From NCBI GenBank assembly GCA_040384645.1, contig JAZKIX010000224.1, positions 1 to 9,857 on the forward strand: 9,857 nt of DNA, read 5' to 3'. A program made the translations under genes and the position numbers. The notes beneath the pieces were generated by a model. That model was not told the origin of the DNA and did no database searches. It saw only the letters and a list, made by a program, of their open reading frames with translations. Positions within the stretch are counted from its first letter, which is position 1. Each line of letters opens with the position of its first letter. The stretch is from JAZKIX01 sp040384645. Its GTDB lineage: Bacteria > Pseudomonadota > Gammaproteobacteria > Burkholderiales > Burkholderiaceae_D. Shown here in pieces: positions 4,560-9,857 of the stretch.

Positions 4560-6731
4560 ATGTCCGATTCAGGTAGCCCCCCAACACCTCAAAAAATTGC
4601 CATTCTAGGCGGCGGCGTGTCTGCCATGACCACGGCATATTTCCTCACCAGCCAACCCGATTGGCAAAGCCGCTACGACATTACGCTGTATCAGATGGGC
4701 TGGCGTTTGGGCGGCAAGGGGGCGAGCGGACGCAATCCCGATATCGCGCAGCGGATTGAGGAACATGGCCTGCATATCTGGTTTGGCTTTTATGAGAATG
4801 CGTTCCGCATGATCAAGGATGTTTATGCCGAAGCCAACCGTCCCGCCGGCGCGCCGTTGGCGACATGGGATGAGGCTTTCAAACGCCACAGTTATATTGT
4901 TCTCGATGAAATGGTTCGGGGCAATTGGCAACCCTGGGCCTTCGATATGCCAGAAGATGAGCAAGAGCCCGGCACCGGAAACGAAACTCCAACCGTATGG
5001 GATATCTTCTTGCTGGTGATCCGCTGGATGGAAGACCATTACAAGCAATCGCCATTTCATCAAGCCTTGAGCAACCGCAGAGAGCCCTCGCAATCGATGG
5101 CCAAGCAAAGTTGGTGGCTAGAGCTAGGCGACAAGGTCAAGCGCGATGTCGATCAGATAGCTGACGAGTTTTATACTGATTTGCTGACGCATGCACGCTT
5201 GTTGGCCGAATCGCTCGATAAAGACGCCAGCCATCACGACAGCGTGCTTTATCCGATTTTGGTCGAAATGTTGTCCGAATTTAAACATTGGTTATGGCAT
5301 GAAATCGAAGACAAGGTCGACGCCGACGATGCCTTGCGCCATTTTTGGATCGAACTTGATCTGGGCGTGACGCTGCTAGTCGGTATGTTTGCCGATGGCG
5401 TGGTGTCGGACGACGATTGGGATTTGATCAACGATATCGAGCTAAAAGCATGGTTGGCCAAACATGGCGCCAGCCAGCTTGCCATCGATTCGGCCATCGT
5501 GATCGGTATTTACGATCTGGTGTTTGCCTACCGCAATGGCGATGTCACGCAACCCGATTACGAAGCCGGCACTGCCTTGCGCGCCACCCTGCGCATCTTG
5601 CTTTGCTACCGGGGCGCAATCATGTGGAAAATGCAGGCCGGCATGGGCGACACTATTTTTGCGCCGATGTATTCAGTGCTGAAAAAGCGTGGCGTCAAGT
5701 TTGAGTTTTTCCATCGCGTCAAAAGCCTCAATCTGGATGCCGGCTACCGCAATGGCAAGGCAGTGAAATCGATTACCATGGCGCGCCAGGCCACCGTCAA
5801 AAATGGCGCCGCCTACGATCCCATCGTGCGGGTTAAGGATCTCGATTGCTGGCCCAGCGTGCCCGACTATACGCAGCTTGAACAAGGGGCGCTGCTCAAG
5901 CATGACCAGATCAATCTGGAGTCGTACTGGAGTCCTTGGAATAATAGCCTGAATGAGCAAGAAATCGTGCTCGAAGCGGGGCAGCATTTCGACCAGATTG
6001 TGCTGGGGATTTCAGTCGGTGCGCTGGCGTATGTCTGCCCCGATATGGTGGCAGATAAAAGCAATCCCAAATTCAAGGCCATGGTCGAAAAAGTCGAAAC
6101 TGTGCAAACCCAAGCCTACCAACTCTGGCTCAAGCCAAACCTGGCGCAAATGGGCTGGCAAGCGCCGTCGCCAGTACTGGGCACGTTTACCGAACCGCTT
6201 GATACCTGGGCCGACATGACGTATTTGCTGGGGCGCGAAGATTGGCCAGCCGACCTGACGCCGGCCAATATCGCATATTTTTGTGGCGTGATCGAGACCC
6301 CCAAGCAATTGCCGCCGCAAACCGATTATGGTTTCCCAGCACGTCAAAAAGCCAATGGCAAGGCGCAAACCATCGCCCAATTGAACGAGGTGATCTGGAA
6401 CCTATGGCCAAATGCGGTGGATAAAAATAAACAATTCGACTGGAATCTCTTGATCGATCCGGTCAAGGACCGCAGCGGCGTGGCGCGTTTCGATTCGCAG
6501 TTCCAGCGTGTCAATGTCGATCCGTCGGAACGCTATGTACTGTCCATCACCGGCAGCAGCGTGTATCGTTTGGCCGCGAACCAATCTGGTTACGAGAACC
6601 TGTTCCTGACCGGCGACTGGATCAAAAACGGACTCAATGTCGGCTGTGTCGAAGCCTCGGTCATGGCCGGCATGCAGACTTCGCGTGCCATCAGCGGTTA
6701 TCCGCAGAAGATCATTGGCGACGATGACTGA
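4560..6731 (+). CDS. FAD/NAD(P)-binding oxidoreductase, phytoene desaturase-like
   Basis: Encodes 723 residues. The N-terminus holds a dinucleotide-binding Rossmann motif, KIAILGGGVSAM (GGGVSA at 17-22), then GWRLGGKGASGRN at 47-59, the second FAD contact of the phytoene desaturase / amine oxidase superfamily, then EEHGLHIWFGFYENAF from 67. A mid-protein GMGDTIFAPMYSVLKKRGV (361 onward) matches the substrate-side signature of these flavoproteins. The C-terminal LTGDWIKNGLNVGCVEASV (TGDW at 684-687) is the final FAD-binding motif. A large, mostly helical, acidic stretch (about 100-340) makes it longer than ordinary desaturases (about 500 residues). Similar long proteins are usually annotated only as NAD(P)-binding or FAD-dependent oxidoreductases; the substrate is unknown, perhaps an isoprenoid or lipid. 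There is no signal peptide. The kinase gene follows after 133 bp with no visible terminator. Confidence 0.9.
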   Translation: MSDSGSPPTPQKIAILGGGVSAMTTAYFLTSQPDWQSRYDITLYQMGWRLGGKGASGRNPDIAQRIEEHGLHIWFGFYENAFRMIKDVYAEANRPAGAPLATWDEAFKRHSYIVLDEMVRGNWQPWAFDMPEDEQEPGTGNETPTVWDIFLLVIRWMEDHYKQSPFHQALSNRREPSQSMAKQSWWLELGDKVKRDVDQIADEFYTDLLTHARLLAESLDKDASHHDSVLYPILVEMLSEFKHWLWHEIEDKVDADDALRHFWIELDLGVTLLVGMFADGVVSDDDWDLINDIELKAWLAKHGASQLAIDSAIVIGIYDLVFAYRNGDVTQPDYEAGTALRATLRILLCYRGAIMWKMQAGMGDTIFAPMYSVLKKRGVKFEFFHRVKSLNLDAGYRNGKAVKSITMARQATVKNGAAYDPIVRVKDLDCWPSVPDYTQLEQGALLKHDQINLESYWSPWNNSLNEQEIVLEAGQHFDQIVLGISVGALAYVCPDMVADKSNPKFKAMVEKVETVQTQAYQLWLKPNLAQMGWQAPSPVLGTFTEPLDTWADMTYLLGREDWPADLTPANIAYFCGVIETPKQLPPQTDYGFPARQKANGKAQTIAQLNEVIWNLWPNAVDKNKQFDWNLLIDPVKDRSGVARFDSQFQRVNVDPSERYVLSITGSSVYRLAANQSGYENLFLTGDWIKNGLNVGCVEASVMAGMQTSRAISGYPQKIIGDDD
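4583..4597 (+). repeat. 15-bp direct repeat, copy inside the coding start
   Basis: Identical to 4222-4236. Here it encodes TPQKI at residues 9-13, immediately before the Rossmann strand, so it is under coding constraint that the upstream copy lacks. Confidence 0.6.
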
Positions 6732-6769
6732 GCAAAGTGTTTTAGCGACGTTGGTTAAGAAAAAAATAA

Positions 6770-6795
6770 GTAAAAATATTGAGTAAGAATATTGA
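6770..6795 (+). repeat. 13-bp tandem repeat
   Basis: GTAAAAATATTGA (6770-6782) is followed directly by GTAAGAATATTGA (6783-6795), 12 of 13 bases identical. It lies 70-95 bp upstream of the kinase start. It may be an AT-rich regulator site or an UP-like element. Confidence 0.6.
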
Positions 6796-6817
6796 ATAGT
6801 ACGGAATCAATTTTTCA

Positions 6818-6829
6818 ATTGGCGCCAAT
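6818..6829. promoter_or_regulatory. 12-bp perfect palindrome, candidate operator
   Basis: ATTGGCGCCAAT is a perfect palindrome 35 bases before the kinase start codon, where a repressor or activator site would be expected. No specific regulator can be assigned. Confidence 0.35.
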
Positions 6830-6864
6830 GATGCGGTGCAGTCTGGTTTAAACACGGTGGATTT

Positions 6865-9857
6865 ATGTTGAGCCTCCCCGGTTATCAAGTTGATAGCCTT
6901 TTATATGAAAGCAACCGGACGCTGGTATACCGCGGGATCGAGCGATCCAGCGGTATACCGGTGGTGCTCAAAATGCTCGGTAAGCCCTATCCTTCCAACG
7001 AGGAATGGGCTGTTTTTAAACGCGAATTCGATATCCTCAATCACCTGGCTTGCGAGGGCGTAATCCGGGCGTTAGCGCTGGAACAATATGAAAACCGGCC
7101 GCTGCTGATACTGGAGCAAATCGGCAGCTTGTCGCTGCGCAATTTTCTCGACGCCGGCCCGCTGGAAATTCCGCTCTTCCTCGATTGGGCTATTGCACTG
7201 GCCGATGCGCTGGCGCGGATCCATCAAAAACACGTGATCCACAAAGACCTTTCGCCCGACAATATCGTCCTGTCGGCCGATCGCAGCAGCGTCAAGATCA
7301 TCGACTTTGGCATTTCGACCCGGTTTTCACATGAAAATCCCGAAATCGTCAGCCCGAATGCGATGGAAGGCTCCTTGCGCTATATGGCACCGGAACAAAC
7401 CGGGCGCATGAATTGCATCGTCGATTGCCGCTCCGACTTGTATTCACTGGGCGCCGTGTTTTATGAAATGCTGACCGGGCAAGCGCCTTTTATCGTCAAA
7501 GACTTGATGGAACTGGTGCATTGCCATATCGCGAAAACACCGATTCCAGCCCATCTGATCAATCCCGAAGTACCGGAAATCCTGTCCGATATCGTCCAGC
7601 GCCTGCTGGAAAAAAACCCGGAAGACCGTTATCTGGGTGCCTTGGGATTGCGCGCCGATTTAACCAATTGCCAGCAGCAAATCGATAGCGGTATGGTGCC
7701 GGAAAAGTTTGCCCTGGGTCAGCAAGACGTGGTCGATGCCTTGCGCATTCCACAAAAGCTGTATGGCCGCGAGCATGAAGTGAATGCTCTGCTCGATACC
7801 TTTGAACGGGTCGCCAAAGGCAAGACCGAATTGATGCTGATCGCCGGTTTTTCCGGCATTGGCAAAACCGCGCTGGTCAATGAAATCCATAAGCCGATCT
7901 TGCGCAGCCGTGGCAGTTTTGTTGCCGGCAAGTTTGAACAAATGCAAGGCAATTCGCCTTACAAGGCGTTGATTTCGGCATTCCAGATGTTGTTGCGCCA
8001 AATCCTCGCAGCACCGGAAGAAGTCGCATCGTTCTGGCGCAAATCGCTGTTGGTGGCGCTGGGCGCCAATGCGCAATTGATCATTGACGTCTTGCCTGAA
8101 CTGGAATTGCTATTAGGCCCCCAGCCGGAGAGTGCCGCTTCCGGCATGGCCGAATCGAATAACCGGTTTACTCTTGCTTTCCAGGCCTTTGCGCGTGCGC
8201 TGGCATCATCGAATCATCCGCTGGTTATTTTCCTGGACGATATGCAATGGAGCGATAGCGCGACCTTGCACTTTATCGAGCAATTGCTGGCGGCTGGCAA
8301 TACCGGCCAATTGATGTTGATCCTGGCTTACCGCGATAACGAGGTGACACCGACCCATCCCTTGACGCTGATGCTGGAGCAGGTCGGTAATGGCGGCACC
8401 CCGATCAAGCGTATCGCGCTCACGCCTTTGGCGCTGCCGCATGTGCAGCAATTGCTGCTTGATACCCTGCACCAATCGGAGGAAATACTGGCGCCTTTGG
8501 CCACGCTGCTGCTGCGCAAAACCGATGGCAATGCATTTTTCCTGAACCAGTTTTTGCATGCCTTGTATGGCAAGGGTTTGTTGCGCTTCGACTTGCCAGA
8601 GCGCTGCTGGCAATGGGATTTACAAGACATCGAGCAACAGGATATTACCGACAATGTAGTCGACCTGATTGCCGAAAAACTCAAGCGCCTGCCAGCGGAA
8701 ACCCAGCACCTGTTGCAAATGGCGGCTTGCCTTGGCAGCACTTTCGACGCCAATATTTTATGCGTACTCGAAGCGCGCAGCCTGGCCGAGCTATCGCTGG
8801 CGCTGGCGCAATCGGTGGAAGACGGTTACCTGCGTCCGCTGGAAGACGCCAACTGGATCATGTACGCACCGACCGCGCAAGAGTCGGGCGCCAGTGCCGG
8901 CGGCACCCGGGCGTTTTATAAATTTACCCACGACCGGATTCAACAGGCAGCCTATTCCCTCACGTCGGAGCTGGAATCGGCGCGTTTTCATTTGCAGATT
9001 GGCCGTTTTTTGGCGCAGTCCGAGCTGCATGAAGATGCGCATATCTTTGCCCTGGCCGAACATTTGAACGCTGCCCACGCCCTGATCGAACATGGCGAAG
9101 AACGCAGCCAGCTAGCCCAATACAATCTGACTGCCGCCAAAAAAGCGCGTCAAGCCGCCGCCTTTGAATCGGCCCTGCGCTACGCTACCAAAGGCATCGA
9201 AATGCTGACCGACGAGGCGTGGCAGGCACGTTACCCATTGACGCTGGAATTGCATTGCGAAGTGGTCGAGAGCGCCTATCTCTGCGCCGACTTGGCGCAA
9301 ATGAACGCCACCAGTGAAATCGTCCTTAGCCGCGCTAGCAATCTGATGGACAAGCTGCGGATTTACGAAGTGCAGCTACAGTTTTACACCGTCCAGAACC
9401 GCTTGGATGAAGCGGTCAGCACCGCGCTGATGGTGCTGGATCAGCTCGGCATCCGCTTGCCCAAGAAGCCGAGCAAGCTGCAATTGATGGGCGGCTTGCT
9501 GTCGCCCAAGCTAGCCTTGGGCATGCGCTCGGTAGCTTCGTTGCAGTCCCTGCCAGAGATTAAGGATGAGCGTTTGCTAGCCGCAATGCGGATCTTGATC
9601 GTGGCGCAACCGTCGGCCTTCATGACCCATTATGAGACGTCGCTCATGATGCTGGCCAAGACCATTTACCTCACGCTCAAGCACGGCACGTCGCATTACG
9701 CGCCGTATATTTTTGCCACTGCCGGCGCCTTTTGGTGGAACGGTTTTGGCGATATGAAAAATTCCTATGCCTTCTGGGCGCTGGCGGAAGCGACCCTGAC
9801 CAAACTCGATGTCAACGACCAGAAATCGAAGATGTATGGCTATTTTTCAATGTTCAT
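6865..9857 (+). CDS. Giant Ser/Thr kinase-AAA ATPase signalling protein, 3' partial
   Basis: 997 residues are visible; the frame is open at the window end. Residues about 6-270 are a Hanks-type kinase: lysine K36, helix-C glutamate E54, catalytic HKDLSPDN (HKD 126-128, N133), DFG 147-149 and MAPEQTGRMN (174-183). The glycine loop is degenerate and HRD reads HKD, both usual in this subfamily as I recall it. At 300-303 YGRE opens a large AAA/STAND-type ATPase with Walker A GFSGIGKT (328-335) and Walker B VIFLDDMQWSD (454-464). At 687-697 FTHDRIQQAAY marks the end of the ATPase module, followed by helical, TPR-like sequence to residue 997. Relatives of 1700-2000 residues add GAF and histidine-kinase domains, which would lie outside the window. 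It is probably a cytoplasmic multi-signal sensor. The ATG at 6865 has GGTGGA three bases upstream, a tight spacing. The upstream FAD enzyme may be functionally linked. Confidence 0.92.
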   Translation, partial: MLSLPGYQVDSLLYESNRTLVYRGIERSSGIPVVLKMLGKPYPSNEEWAVFKREFDILNHLACEGVIRALALEQYENRPLLILEQIGSLSLRNFLDAGPLEIPLFLDWAIALADALARIHQKHVIHKDLSPDNIVLSADRSSVKIIDFGISTRFSHENPEIVSPNAMEGSLRYMAPEQTGRMNCIVDCRSDLYSLGAVFYEMLTGQAPFIVKDLMELVHCHIAKTPIPAHLINPEVPEILSDIVQRLLEKNPEDRYLGALGLRADLTNCQQQIDSGMVPEKFALGQQDVVDALRIPQKLYGREHEVNALLDTFERVAKGKTELMLIAGFSGIGKTALVNEIHKPILRSRGSFVAGKFEQMQGNSPYKALISAFQMLLRQILAAPEEVASFWRKSLLVALGANAQLIIDVLPELELLLGPQPESAASGMAESNNRFTLAFQAFARALASSNHPLVIFLDDMQWSDSATLHFIEQLLAAGNTGQLMLILAYRDNEVTPTHPLTLMLEQVGNGGTPIKRIALTPLALPHVQQLLLDTLHQSEEILAPLATLLLRKTDGNAFFLNQFLHALYGKGLLRFDLPERCWQWDLQDIEQQDITDNVVDLIAEKLKRLPAETQHLLQMAACLGSTFDANILCVLEARSLAELSLALAQSVEDGYLRPLEDANWIMYAPTAQESGASAGGTRAFYKFTHDRIQQAAYSLTSELESARFHLQIGRFLAQSELHEDAHIFALAEHLNAAHALIEHGEERSQLAQYNLTAAKKARQAAAFESALRYATKGIEMLTDEAWQARYPLTLELHCEVVESAYLCADLAQMNATSEIVLSRASNLMDKLRIYEVQLQFYTVQNRLDEAVSTALMVLDQLGIRLPKKPSKLQLMGGLLSPKLALGMRSVASLQSLPEIKDERLLAAMRILIVAQPSAFMTHYETSLMMLAKTIYLTLKHGTSHYAPYIFATAGAFWWNGFGDMKNSYAFWALAEATLTKLDVNDQKSKMYGYFSMF

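Larger units (their letters stand above)
6732..6864. other. AT-rich spacer ahead of the kinase gene
   Basis: This 133-bp spacer is clearly richer in A and T than its flanks. It contains a 13-bp tandem repeat and a 12-bp palindrome, listed separately. No intrinsic terminator for the upstream gene and no convincing -35/-10 pair was found, so read-through from the oxidoreductase gene and a separate promoter are both possible. Confidence 0.5.

Noticed and set aside
7660..8076. Antisense frame of 138 codons inside the kinase gene
   Set aside because: It is a shadow of the well-supported AAA ATPase coding region.

Overview
The window looks like chromosomal DNA of a betaproteobacterium, probably Burkholderiales and perhaps Oxalobacteraceae. 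That placement is inferred from moderate-to-high GC, TTG/CTG-rich leucine usage, and the mix of a LysR regulator, PACE-type exporter, PRC-barrel and CsbD stress proteins and a very large kinase/ATPase signalling protein. No rRNA, tRNA, CRISPR, transposase or phage gene was seen.

Left part (1-2655). A two-gene minus-strand unit (an atypical NAD(P)-binding SDR, then a secreted DUF2141 protein) is divergent from a LysR-type regulator. The 143 bp between them hold overlapping dyads and a fair sigma-70-like promoter for the LysR gene. The arrangement suggests a LysR-controlled pair in which the regulator also controls itself.

Middle part (2656-3997). A small membrane protein of the PACE (proteobacterial antimicrobial compound efflux) type converges on the LysR gene. 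Its conserved first helix lies upstream of any ATG/GTG/TTG start, so its true start or integrity is uncertain. Next come two plus-strand genes typical of stress or envelope maintenance, a PRC-barrel protein and a CsbD-like protein, closed by a strong intrinsic terminator.

Right part (3998-9857). About 560 bp without a convincing gene carry several palindromes, a long bulged hairpin and short repeats, one of which recurs inside the start of the next gene. Then follow a 723-residue FAD/NAD(P)-binding oxidoreductase of the phytoene-desaturase/amine-oxidase type and, after 133 bp of AT-rich DNA with a tandem repeat and a palindrome, a giant Ser/Thr kinase-AAA ATPase protein. The latter runs off the window end; relatives usually continue into GAF and histidine-kinase domains. 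No terminator was seen between these two genes, so co-transcription is possible.

The best candidates for something undescribed are the oxidoreductase-kinase pair with its structured upstream region, and the PACE gene with its odd 5' end. Neither is proven to be a new system from sequence alone.
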